DNA from: Anaerolineae bacterium
GTDB lineage: Bacteria > Chloroflexota > Anaerolineae > 4572-78 > J111
DNA: 19,980 nt
Assembly (NCBI GenBank): GCA_023382535.1
Contig: JAHDWA010000117.1
Span: 1-19,980 of the forward strand
Direction: 5' to 3'
Below the pieces are notes generated by a model. That model had not been told where the DNA came from. It did not search any database and saw nothing but the letters and a program-made list of their open reading frames with translations. Below are positions 1-7,585 of this stretch, one piece after another (within the stretch, counting starts at the first letter, position 1; each line of letters starts with the position of its first letter). Both the position numbers and the translations under genes were made by a program.

Positions 1-123
1 CTGCAAAATCTGAAACAAGAATTAGAGCAAGTTGAGCGTGAAATCGAGATCATGAATCAGCCGGAACGCAAGAAAAAGAGCCTGGCCGGTAGAATAATCA
101 GTAGTTTCTTTAGATGGGGATGA
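1..123 (+). CDS. 3' end of a hypothetical protein (partial)
   Basis: An open frame enters from the left edge and ends at TGA 121-123, giving 41 visible codons. The visible peptide begins with a heptad-like charged stretch (LQNLKQELEQVEREIEI), which suggests a coiled coil. It then has a basic KKKS patch and ends in a short hydrophobic tail (IISSFFRWG). It lies on the same strand as the array that follows but is separated from it by a strong promoter, so it probably belongs to a different transcript. No family can be assigned from so short a piece. Confidence 0.65.
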   Translation: MQNLKQELEQVEREIEIMNQPERKKKSLAGRIISSFFRWG

Positions 124-169
124 TTTTAACGAAAAACCTGACCAGCTCATACCAAATTTTCCAAATTCC

Positions 170-199
170 TTGACATTACAAGGTGTTTGAGATTATAAT
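170..199 (+). promoter_or_regulatory. Consensus sigma-70-type promoter for the array
   Basis: TTGACA at 170-175 and TATAAT at 194-199 are both perfect hexamers, separated by 18 bp. Transcription would start near 206. It is the only fully consensus promoter I found on the + strand, and it sits just upstream of the first tagged gene (678), so it is the best candidate to drive the array. The distance to the first start codon implies a leader of about 470 nt. Confidence 0.8.
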
Positions 200-205
200 A
201 AGTGA

Positions 206-677
206 AATTGATAACAAACGAGTGACGTTAGCCACGTTCACTCTCCGGGGGTATGATCCCCCGTACTCTCCCATGCCTGTCGAAGTGAGGGTACTCTAGA
301 GTCGAAACCCGACTCTCTCACTTTTCCCCTCTCTGCTCACGCAACCAGGTTGGTCACTTAGTGGCTGGCTTTTTGGCTCGTAGTTCCGCTATAAGGAACT
401 TGGCCGTGGTTGCAATACAGCAGAGTTTTTTATTTTCCCTAACTTATCAAACATCGTCTTATTCAGGCCTTGATGACAAAGCAGCAGGCGCTATACCTGC
501 CTGTCTAGTTGTCTCAGGGTCTTTTTGCGTTTCCGGCCAGATGAATCGACCGGGAGGGCAACAAATGAGGCTCGTTATCACTTCCTGGCCATGGCTGGAC
601 GGAATATAGCTCGGCTGCTGAATTCTGCCCTAACGCGTCTGGATACAATTTTGATTTGAAGGGGATCAGTTTGTTTT
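206..677 (+). ncRNA. Long structured 5' leader, possibly with a small RNA
   Basis: The stretch between promoter and first gene holds no convincing coding region but several inverted repeats. They are GAGTGA-CG/CG-T-TCACTC (220-243), CGGGGG/CCCCCG (246-263), AGAGTCG/CGACTCT (298-316), a GU-rich terminator-like hairpin (349-374), AGTTCC/GGAACT (382-400) and GCAGG/CCTGC (484-500). The last two present the same GCTATA in their loops. If the hairpin at 349-374 terminates, a small RNA of roughly 170 nt would be made; otherwise this is a long untranslated leader or attenuator. I do not recognise it as 6S, SRP, tmRNA or RNase P RNA. Confidence 0.4.
349..374 (+). terminator. Terminator-like hairpin in the leader
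   Basis: GTTGGTCAC (349-357) can pair fully with GTGGCTGGC (361-369) around a TTA loop, and five T residues follow (370-374). Several pairs are G-U wobbles, so the stem is weaker than its length implies. In this position it could act as an attenuator between the promoter at 170-199 and the gene at 678, or end a small RNA. Confidence 0.35.
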
Positions 678-1454
678 ATGTCGTGTGAGTCTAAACCCAA
701 CCAGATAGCCCAAACCGTTGCCCAGTTTGCCGGGGGTATTTCCCGCCTGGCCAGTAAACGATCCTTTTACGCCGGTGTTGCTGTTGGGGCGGCAGGAACT
801 GGTGGAGCAATGCTCCTGGTGAACCGTTTTCGACGACCCAGAGAAGAGGTAGTAGGTCAAGCCTCTCTTAGGTCTGTTACGGCGATTAATTATGGCGGCA
901 CAGGGATTCCGGTCCCCTTACCAGCTGGCCGTACAAAGCCCGAACTCAAAAAATTACCCATAAGTCCGGCTGGAACATTAACGCCCGCCGACAGAGCACG
1001 ATCTAATCCCCAAAAGATATCCATGGTTGGGGTACAACCCGCTGGCTCAGCCCTACCCAGACTTATGCCGATCTTGGGTGCTCCTTTACCCGAGACGAAG
1101 TTACAGCCAGCAGAGATCAAGATTCAGGCCAACGGGGAGGTATTTACCCCTAAAACCAGTTACCGGGTTCTAACTTCGGATGGCCGGGACACCGGATTGG
1201 CCATTACCCCTGAAGTTATCGAGACAGAAGACGAAGGCAAATTGGCTGAACGCGAAAACTCCTGGTGCGTCACCCACACCCGGACGGGCCAGTTGATCAG
1301 TGGCCCTTATGATACTATCAACAAGGCGCAAAAACTGGCGACCCAACTGGCTCCTTTATCGTGGGGAGGGGCGAATATGACCCAGGGAGAAATAGGGCGC
1401 GCTCAACAGATTATCGAAGAGTACCAGCATTTGTTGGAAGGCGGGCGGGGATGA
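678..1454 (+). CDS. MSCE-tagged protein with membrane-type helix and 'W-H-SG' domain
   Basis: This 258-residue protein is the first gene after the leader promoter. It opens with the shared tag (MSCES, then GGIS and SKRSF). A Gly/Ala-rich hydrophobic stretch at about 30-48 follows, with a basic flank (NRFRRP), consistent with one membrane segment. Residues 55-150 are Pro-rich and low in complexity. Residues 152-255 resemble the central domain of the next two genes, with a W-C-V-T-H core, SGPY and a helical AQKLATQLAPLSW. It has no zinc ribbon, unlike its neighbours at 1451 and 2815. Its TGA overlaps the next ATG in an ATGA junction, so the two are translationally coupled. The start is ATG 678 with AGGGG 13 nt upstream. 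Function unknown. Confidence 0.85.
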   Translation: MSCESKPNQIAQTVAQFAGGISRLASKRSFYAGVAVGAAGTGGAMLLVNRFRRPREEVVGQASLRSVTAINYGGTGIPVPLPAGRTKPELKKLPISPAGTLTPADRARSNPQKISMVGVQPAGSALPRLMPILGAPLPETKLQPAEIKIQANGEVFTPKTSYRVLTSDGRDTGLAITPEVIETEDEGKLAERENSWCVTHTRTGQLISGPYDTINKAQKLATQLAPLSWGGANMTQGEIGRAQQIIEEYQHLLEGGRG

Positions 1455-2815
1455 GCTGTGACTCCAACATCAATCACCTCATCAAATCAGTGAAGGTTGG
1501 TATCGCGCGTCTGTCCGGTAAACGAGGTTTTTATGCAGGTGTCGCGCTCGGCGCTGCGGGGTTGAGCGGGGCTGGCCTGGTCGCAATGGCCAGGCGCTTG
1601 AGCAATCCTCGCCAAAATCAGCCCTTTGTCTCTGACCCATCAAACTGTATTGTTATGAGCCAGATTCCTAAAGTTCAGACCCAGGCGAAAGTAAAACCTA
1701 CCGCCAAACTATCAGGGGCGGAACGGTGCGCTATCTGCCGAACCCCGGCGGGAAGCAAGCCGGGGTCCTGGTACACCATCGGCAACCAGGTTTATTGTCC
1801 CGACTGCGCCGGCAGTGGGGCCAACCGGCATAAGGTAGCCCTGATGACATCTGAACCCGTTTTACCCACAACCAGTTATATAGGTGGGACACAAGGATCG
1901 GGCTTCGTCGTGAACGGCTCGCGTTCCTCGAATAAGGCCGGAACAGGAGGGGTCCCGGTAGCGGCCGGTAATCTCCCGCCGGCCGACATTTTACCTGGGG
2001 ACAAAACCGTTCAAACCCGACTGGTTCATTCGAAGGTCGGAATCCGGGTTGGCGATACCCCCGAAGGCCAACCCATCCCCTATATTACCCAAAATGGTCA
2101 AGTCGTTATTCGCCGCGACAACAGTGAACCCACGGGATTAGCCCTTGTGCCCACGCTTATCTTCAATCCGGGACGGCCTGAAGCCCCGATTTCGGAAAAT
2201 CTGGATGAATGGTGGATTATCCATATTCCCAGCGGAAGAAACGTTTCTCATCGCGCCTATACCGACAAGAAGGCAGCCTGGCAGCTCGCTTCTGTACTGG
2301 CTCAGCTAGACTGGAACCGGGATGAATTCGAAATCCCGGACGCTTTAATAAGTAAAGCAAACAATACGATCTCGTATTTTGACTATTACCTGGACAAAAG
2401 CAAGAAATCAGCGGGCAATAGCACATCTCAGACTGTGGGTGGCGGCGCGGTCCCCATGGATCAATCATTGGAAGGCCGGATACTGACCACGAAAGACCAT
2501 GGTATTCTGCGGGTCATGAAAGATGAAGGATTGACCTTATTTGTCGTCGATTCGGCAGGAACGCGTCATGTCATAGACCGAAGCGAGGTAACCCTTCCGA
2601 CCTCCGCCGATTTCGAATCGCTGCGGGTAGCGGTTCCCCTTGAGCCGTCAACTCTGGGCGAACAGGTTTGTTCCCTGTGCGGAGCTAAAGCCAAAGAGGC
2701 CAAACCAGGAGCCAGGTGGTATATGATGGGCTGGAAAACGTACTGCGACTCTTGCGGGCCTGGCTACGCTAATCAGGATGATTACGAGTTACCGGAAAAT
2801 ATAGGGGTGTACTAA
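1451..2815 (+). CDS. MSCD-tagged protein with two zinc ribbons
   Basis: This 454-residue protein starts at ATG 1451, chosen over an upstream in-frame ATG at 1361. It restores the shared tag (MSCDS), overlaps the previous stop as ATGA and follows a GGCGGGCGGGG purine-rich site. Order: tag 1-25; Gly/Ala-rich membrane-type helix about 27-47; zinc ribbon C93/C96...C116/C119; Gly/Pro linker; central domain about 195-315 (PTGLALVP, WWIIHIPSGR, AAWQLA, LDWNRDE); a small beta-rich domain about 338-385 (DHGILRV, FVVD, RHVIDR); and a second zinc ribbon C407/C410...C432/C435. The two ribbons share the spacing CxxC-x(19-21)-CxxC with W-Y before the second pair, so they may be an internal duplication. They could bind nucleic acid or protein. 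Function unknown. Confidence 0.88.
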   Translation: MSCDSNINHLIKSVKVGIARLSGKRGFYAGVALGAAGLSGAGLVAMARRLSNPRQNQPFVSDPSNCIVMSQIPKVQTQAKVKPTAKLSGAERCAICRTPAGSKPGSWYTIGNQVYCPDCAGSGANRHKVALMTSEPVLPTTSYIGGTQGSGFVVNGSRSSNKAGTGGVPVAAGNLPPADILPGDKTVQTRLVHSKVGIRVGDTPEGQPIPYITQNGQVVIRRDNSEPTGLALVPTLIFNPGRPEAPISENLDEWWIIHIPSGRNVSHRAYTDKKAAWQLASVLAQLDWNRDEFEIPDALISKANNTISYFDYYLDKSKKSAGNSTSQTVGGGAVPMDQSLEGRILTTKDHGILRVMKDEGLTLFVVDSAGTRHVIDRSEVTLPTSADFESLRVAVPLEPSTLGEQVCSLCGAKAKEAKPGARWYMMGWKTYCDSCGPGYANQDDYELPENIGVY

Positions 2816-3864
2816 TGGCTTGCGAAACGAATAAAGCCTTAGCAACTCAAGCAGCCTGCCAAAGCGGTATTCCTGCGGTCACCAGTAGCAACGGCTTCAT
2901 CACCGGGCGTAATAATGAGCCGATCGGTAATCCGGTCGTCGTTATAACTTCCCGAAATACACGCCCTGCTTTTGTGCCATTTGGCTCGACACAAGCGCCT
3001 ATTGGCAACAGCTATTTACCGGCTGAAGGCGTGACTCAAATCGAGTTGACCCCTTCGCGGGTTGGAGTTCGAGTGGGGGAACGACACGGTAAACCCATTG
3101 TAGCGATTGTACAGAATGGACAGATAGTGATGCGGCGGCGTGACAGTATGCCTACGGGATTAGCCCTTGTCCCTGGCCTGATCCTACCGGACCGTCCAGG
3201 CGATCCTTTGCGAGAAGACCTTCGTCAATGGTGGGTTGCGCACATCAATAGTGGCAAAATTCTGTCTCACCGGGGTTATGGGAATGTGAAAGAGGCCTGG
3301 CGTCTGGCTGGCCTGGTGGCCCAAATGGACTGGGACCGTGAAGAGAGTGATTTTTCGCCGCATGAGATGGCCAGGGCTAATACCACGATCGCCTTATTCG
3401 ACCGGGTCCTGGAGGAAGTTCAACAGGAGACGAGGCCGAACGGACCAAGTTTTATGCCGCCGCCCAACTCGATTTCAATGTTTCGGGCAGAGCCTTTACC
3501 GGTCAATCAATCGTTGGCGAATCAAATTCTGGCTCACAACGACCATGGTATTGTGCGGGTGCTGGAAGATAGAGGAGATGTATTTTTTGTGGTCGATACC
3601 TCAGGAGATCGTCACGAGCTATATCGTGAAGAACTCCAATTGCCGAGGGAAGATGATTACGAGGCGGCCAAAGTCGCTATGGAGGTTGACCCGGCTACAT
3701 TGAACGGTGCCACATGCGCTCATTGTGGTGCGGCGACCGATCAAGCGCAGGCCGGTACAAAATGGTACAAAATGGGCGGGCAATCGTTCTGTAATCGGTG
3801 CGCCAACCGGTATGCTGCCAATGAAGGTTACACGAGACCAGAAGCGGTAGGGGTCGATTACTGA
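2815..3864 (+). CDS. MACE-tagged protein with C-terminal zinc ribbon
   Basis: This 349-residue paralogue is related to the second half of the protein at 1451. It has the tag (MACET, SGIP), here with Ala at position 2 and no membrane helix. The central domain follows at about 80-200 (PTGLALVPGLI, WWVAHINSGK, AWRLAGLVAQMDWDRE). Then come the small beta domain at about 233-278 (DHGIVRV, FFVVD, RHELYR) and a zinc ribbon C301/C304...C326/C329. It begins in a TAATG overlap with the previous stop and ends in a TGATG overlap with the next start, so it is embedded in a coupled run. Without a hydrophobic segment it is probably a soluble partner of its membrane-type neighbours. Function unknown. Confidence 0.88.
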   Translation: MACETNKALATQAACQSGIPAVTSSNGFITGRNNEPIGNPVVVITSRNTRPAFVPFGSTQAPIGNSYLPAEGVTQIELTPSRVGVRVGERHGKPIVAIVQNGQIVMRRRDSMPTGLALVPGLILPDRPGDPLREDLRQWWVAHINSGKILSHRGYGNVKEAWRLAGLVAQMDWDREESDFSPHEMARANTTIALFDRVLEEVQQETRPNGPSFMPPPNSISMFRAEPLPVNQSLANQILAHNDHGIVRVLEDRGDVFFVVDTSGDRHELYREELQLPREDDYEAAKVAMEVDPATLNGATCAHCGAATDQAQAGTKWYKMGGQSFCNRCANRYAANEGYTRPEAVGVDY

Positions 3865-4655
3865 TGTCTTGCGAATCGAACGTCACAAAATCAGCTCAAG
3901 CGGCTGCTAAAAGCGGGATCAGTAAGACAGCCGGCAAAAGCAGCTTTGTCGCCGGTAGTACAACCAAGGTGAGCGTATTTCGCTCGGAAAAAACAAACGG
4001 GAAAGAGAAGCTAGAGCCTGGCTTGCAGAAGGAGGGTAATAAGAAGAGAGCACGGGTTTCCAAGAAGAAAACAATTGTCAAGAAAGGTAAGAATGCCCAG
4101 CCATCATTTTTTAAGGCGGCTAAAAAATCAGCTTCCGCTGCGGCCGACTCTAACTCGAAACCGCTGCCAACCCAGTGGCAGGTTAATGTCGTGGGCGATT
4201 TTACTCAGGATGAATTGCAAGCTATTTCAGTTCAACTGCGCTTTGGGGCGGCGGCAGCCACACGTCACGTCCAGTTGCTGGGCACAGGAACGTCGCGGGG
4301 GATTACGCATCGTGACCCCAGGCCCCTGGATTGGACTCGTTCAGACCTTGAACAGTATCAATTTTTAATCAATCAGCTCACTGGGGCGCGACGCGGTCGC
4401 GGCTACCTGGATCTGTCGTCATTATCGAAACGGCAATTGGTTGAATTATGGGAGTTTGCCCGATTCGAACAGGAACGGGCCAATCGCAATATCGATCATC
4501 TGACTACTCCCTTAGGGCCGATTCAGGGTCCTTCGGCCGAGTATCTCATCGAGAAGCACAAGCTAGAGGTCCGCTTCTTTAATCACATAGCCGCTCATAT
4601 GGAAACGCTTGTTCCGGCTGAGGAATTGGACGCGGCTATTGGCCAGGTTTATTGA
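3864..4655 (+). CDS. MSCE-tagged protein with Lys-rich linker and helical C-terminus
   Basis: This 263-residue protein carries the common tag (MSCES, SGISKTAGKSSF). A strongly basic Lys-rich segment at about 45-90 (KKRARVSKKK, KKGK) resembles a nucleic-acid-binding or flexible tail. Its C-terminal region (about 105-263) is charged and helical (DELQAISVQLRF, LEQYQFLINQL, LVELWEFARFEQERANRNIDH) and matches none of the other bodies in the window. The start overlaps the preceding stop as TGATG. The next gene starts 13 nt after its TGA. It illustrates that the same N-terminus is carried by unrelated domains. Function unknown. Confidence 0.83.
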   Translation: MSCESNVTKSAQAAAKSGISKTAGKSSFVAGSTTKVSVFRSEKTNGKEKLEPGLQKEGNKKRARVSKKKTIVKKGKNAQPSFFKAAKKSASAAADSNSKPLPTQWQVNVVGDFTQDELQAISVQLRFGAAAATRHVQLLGTGTSRGITHRDPRPLDWTRSDLEQYQFLINQLTGARRGRGYLDLSSLSKRQLVELWEFARFEQERANRNIDHLTTPLGPIQGPSAEYLIEKHKLEVRFFNHIAAHMETLVPAEELDAAIGQVY

Positions 4656-4668
4656 GGAGAACTCGACC

Positions 4669-6255
4669 ATGTCTTGTGAAACCAACGCAATCCGAGTCAG
4701 TGGTACTGTGGGAGCAAAAGCAGGAATTAGCGTCATTCAGAGCAAGTTTAGTGGCGTAACAGGGCGACTGGTGGGCGGTCTGAACCGCAAAATGGAGCAA
4801 GTAACCTCCATCCCTGCTAAAGTGAGCGGTGCAACGGAGCGAGTCGTGGGAGGCTTGAACCATAAGAGGGGACAGGCGGCCACGATGACCTTGCGAGCTA
4901 TCGAGAGTTTTGATGGCCCCAAGTCTATTGACTCGCTTATGCCGGTGGCGACGCTGGTGGAGCTTGGAGCCATGTTATCTGCCTCCAAATTGGTTTCCAA
5001 ACCAACACCCATGCTGCCGGCAATGACAATTGTCCCGACGGGCCCAGACTCGAAATTACCGCGGCTGACCCTGCCTCCCCAACCGGCCCCTGAGTGGGCC
5101 GTGAAATGGATGGACAACCGACGGCAACTGCCGGATTCTTTTAATGAACCGGCCACAGGAACAGAACGCGAAAAACAAAAAGAGGAAAAACGAAAGCGTG
5201 CGGTTTCCGCGGCCGAAAGAACCCATACCCTGGCAGATCGACTTCCTGGGCTACTGCGTAGCCGTACCATACTTGGGATAGGCGTGTTGAAGCTGGTCCA
5301 GGCCACCTCTAACTTTGCCGGTACCGGTATCGCCCGGATCACCCGCACAGATCAAAGTGGGATTGTTGATGGGGTCGAGCAACAATTTTTCTTCACGGAG
5401 ACAAGCAAAATACCGGCCACTGTCTGGAAATCTAACCTGACCCCGCTGCTCAACCTCGCCGACAGTTGGCCCGGCAAGGTTTTAAAGAGCGAAGGGATCA
5501 TGTTTAATGTGAATGGCAAGACCTGGCATCGCGGCACAATGGTCATCCAAACCGCTCAAGGCGAGCGAACCATTACCCATTTGCAAAGTCTCTGCACGCC
5601 AGCCACCCACTATTACTTCGGGCGAAAACTTCTCTTAAACGAAGCCGTGGGAATCGTCTCGGGCCAGAAAGGCTTTAACGCCAAACATCTGCCCAACATT
5701 CCGGATGGTCGTCCGGCTACCGGTTACGCCGGCCAAATCTCAGAGGTCGAGTCTCTTTTCCCGTTGTGGGCAGCATGGAAACGGAATTTGATTATGGCTC
5801 ACCTCCGCTGGGGAGATAACCCCAGTGGCGTGGAAAGGAGAGAGAGCCAGATCGAAGCAGGAGATATCGCGCCGCCGGCCAGCCGCCTTGGCAGTGGTCA
5901 AGACAGACGCTCGGGTGGGCGAGAACGGCGACCTGATCGAAAAGACAACCGCAGGCCAAGACAAGCCGGATCAAGCCGGGCAGTTGCCCCACCCGCGGCC
6001 GAGGTGGATACTTCTCCCAAGACGCACGAATTGCATCCCCTGGACAATATTGGTACCCGCGCCGAGGTGGATGGCCAGGAGGTCAAAGTCATGATCAGAC
6101 GAGTCGTTGGTTCAAACTCACCCAATCAACCTACCTTGGCCGATGCCACCTATTTTGATGAAGAGGCAGGGGTGTGGAAAGAAGTCACCGACGCTGTCAC
6201 GCGACAGAAACTGGCGGCCCAGGTCGAAGCGGGCCTGGCCGATACGTGGGAGTAA
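4669..6255 (+). CDS. MSCE-tagged WHRGT-domain protein, long form
   Basis: This 528-residue protein is assigned ATG 4669 rather than the earlier in-frame ATG 4609, because GAGGAG (4654-4659) precedes it and the tag (MSCETN) starts there. Two copies of a 17-residue motif lie just after the tag (28-44 and 53-69, each ending in VGGLN plus a basic tail). A Pro-rich and charged linker follows. The family domain is at about 236-382: WHRGT (W286, H287), THLQ (H304), HYYF, GYAGQIS and a terminal LxxxxLRW. A disordered Arg-rich region comes next (about 385-445). A C-terminal module (about 463-528) has A-T-Y-F-D...G-V-W and is shared with the gene at 16130. No known family recognised. Confidence 0.85.
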   Translation: MSCETNAIRVSGTVGAKAGISVIQSKFSGVTGRLVGGLNRKMEQVTSIPAKVSGATERVVGGLNHKRGQAATMTLRAIESFDGPKSIDSLMPVATLVELGAMLSASKLVSKPTPMLPAMTIVPTGPDSKLPRLTLPPQPAPEWAVKWMDNRRQLPDSFNEPATGTEREKQKEEKRKRAVSAAERTHTLADRLPGLLRSRTILGIGVLKLVQATSNFAGTGIARITRTDQSGIVDGVEQQFFFTETSKIPATVWKSNLTPLLNLADSWPGKVLKSEGIMFNVNGKTWHRGTMVIQTAQGERTITHLQSLCTPATHYYFGRKLLLNEAVGIVSGQKGFNAKHLPNIPDGRPATGYAGQISEVESLFPLWAAWKRNLIMAHLRWGDNPSGVERRESQIEAGDIAPPASRLGSGQDRRSGGRERRPDRKDNRRPRQAGSSRAVAPPAAEVDTSPKTHELHPLDNIGTRAEVDGQEVKVMIRRVVGSNSPNQPTLADATYFDEEAGVWKEVTDAVTRQKLAAQVEAGLADTWE

Positions 6256-6258
6256 AGC

Positions 6259-7521
6259 GTGTCTTGTGAAAAGAACGGCAGCCGGGTCAGCCATACTGCT
6301 GGCGCTTTAGCGGGCATCAGCGCCACTGCTAACAAATTGGGTAGTATTTGGGGGAATAGCTCTGTCCGAATGGCTCAGATATCTGATAAGATCACCGAGA
6401 ATGTAGGGCCTAAAATAGCTCCGGTTTCGAACCGGGCCCTACAACTTATTAATATCGCTGATCAACCCAGCGCGATGGCAATCAAAGTGCTGCCCTTCAT
6501 CCCGCTCGGACAGGCTATAGCTAAATCTGTGGAAATAAAGTCAACCCTGGTGGGTCCCACACAAGGTTATGAACCTGCCGTCTTTATAGCCCTCAAATTA
6601 AATACCGCTATTAAAACTGCAGGAGCCTCAGCGTCTCCGGTAGTGTATGGTTCTCCGGGCTCTACCGCGGCCTTCGGGATTTTCAGGACCACTAATGTCT
6701 GGTCAGCCCTGGGAGATCTTTTGAAATCCGAGACGCAATTCCTAAAAATCCTTGCCGCAGCTAAACTCGCTTCTAACGTCATGGCCAGCCTGGCTGTTCT
6801 GACCGAGGATTTGGAAGGCAGCCGAAGTGTGATCAAGCAGGAAGGTCCAATTAGAGAGGTTAAATTCTGTAGAACTAAACTGACTAAACTTTTGAACAAG
6901 CAGGACCGGCTATTAAATGGGGTCCTTTCCCGCAACGAGGGTGAACTGGTCACCTATAAAAAAAGTGGACAGGTGTATGCCTGGCATCGGGGTACGACCA
7001 CCGTACAGATGCCTGACCCCAAAACTGGCGACCATGTAGAGCGAGACATTACGCATCTGCAAAGCATTGCTGTTCCAGCCACCAGTTACTATTTTGACCG
7101 CCCCTTATCAGACCAGGAAGTGGCCGATATCGTTACCGGTCAAAGCAAGATTCGGCCCCACCAATTGGACGGCTATGTGGGAAGTATCAGCGCTATTGAA
7201 AATTTAACCCCGGTCTGGGCCAGCACCAAACGCGCCTTGATCTTGACGCGGCTGCATTGGCCTTCTAGCCAACAATCCAAGTGGGCGCTCAAAGAACAGG
7301 AGGAACTGACCTTGGACGATATAATTGCTGCCCGAAGAGCTAATAAACCCACGACAACCACCATCCGCGATGCGGCGGAGATACTTTCGGACATGTCCGT
7401 TTCACGCCAATCAGCCGGTCAATCTACGGCACAGTCTCCAGAGCCGCTGATTATAAAGGATATCCCCAAGTCTGGGGGCGCCAGCGAAGTGGCGCCAGTT
7501 CTTAAAAATACTTTTGATTGA
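6259..7521 (+). CDS. MSCE-tagged WHRGT-domain protein with GTG start
   Basis: This 420-residue protein starts at GTG 6259, three bases after the previous stop, with GGGAG just upstream overlapping the preceding gene's end. The GTG start restores the tag (MSCEKNGSRVSHTAGALAGIS). Residues 30-195 are a Ser/Ala-rich, moderately hydrophobic region without clear motifs. The family domain follows, with WHRGT near residue 242, then THLQ, SYYF (His of the usual HYYF replaced by Ser), DRPLSDQE and a terminal LILTRLHWP. The last 75 residues are polar and low in complexity. It is the last tagged gene before the secreted SBBP protein, 64 nt away. Function unknown. Confidence 0.83.
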   Translation: MSCEKNGSRVSHTAGALAGISATANKLGSIWGNSSVRMAQISDKITENVGPKIAPVSNRALQLINIADQPSAMAIKVLPFIPLGQAIAKSVEIKSTLVGPTQGYEPAVFIALKLNTAIKTAGASASPVVYGSPGSTAAFGIFRTTNVWSALGDLLKSETQFLKILAAAKLASNVMASLAVLTEDLEGSRSVIKQEGPIREVKFCRTKLTKLLNKQDRLLNGVLSRNEGELVTYKKSGQVYAWHRGTTTVQMPDPKTGDHVERDITHLQSIAVPATSYYFDRPLSDQEVADIVTGQSKIRPHQLDGYVGSISAIENLTPVWASTKRALILTRLHWPSSQQSKWALKEQEELTLDDIIAARRANKPTTTTIRDAAEILSDMSVSRQSAGQSTAQSPEPLIIKDIPKSGGASEVAPVLKNTFD

Positions 7522-7573
7522 GCGAGACCTGTTAGTCGAACAGACCAGATTTCGTCCCGCCTACACCATCGAC

Positions 7574-7578
7574 AGGAG
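7574..7578 (+). promoter_or_regulatory. Ribosome binding site fixing the SBBP protein start
   Basis: AGGAG lies 7 nt before ATG 7586. This supports that start over the upstream in-frame ATG at 7514, which would put 24 polar residues in front of the signal peptide and overlap the previous gene. Confidence 0.8.
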
Positions 7579-7585
7579 TTACCAC

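Noticed and set aside
118..138. Similarity of TGATTTTAACGAAAAAC to the left end of the TnpB element (about 14033-14050)
   Set aside because: The match is short and A/T-rich, with an indel and no hairpin nearby. Chance is likelier than a relic insertion end.
361..609. 82-codon frame with a GTG start in the leader
   Set aside because: It starts inside the terminator-like hairpin, lacks a ribosome binding site and has no recognisable motif.
678..760. Cys3 of the tag as a lipoprotein lipobox
   Set aside because: There is no hydrophobic signal sequence before the Cys, which is the third residue, so lipoprotein signal peptidase processing is not possible.
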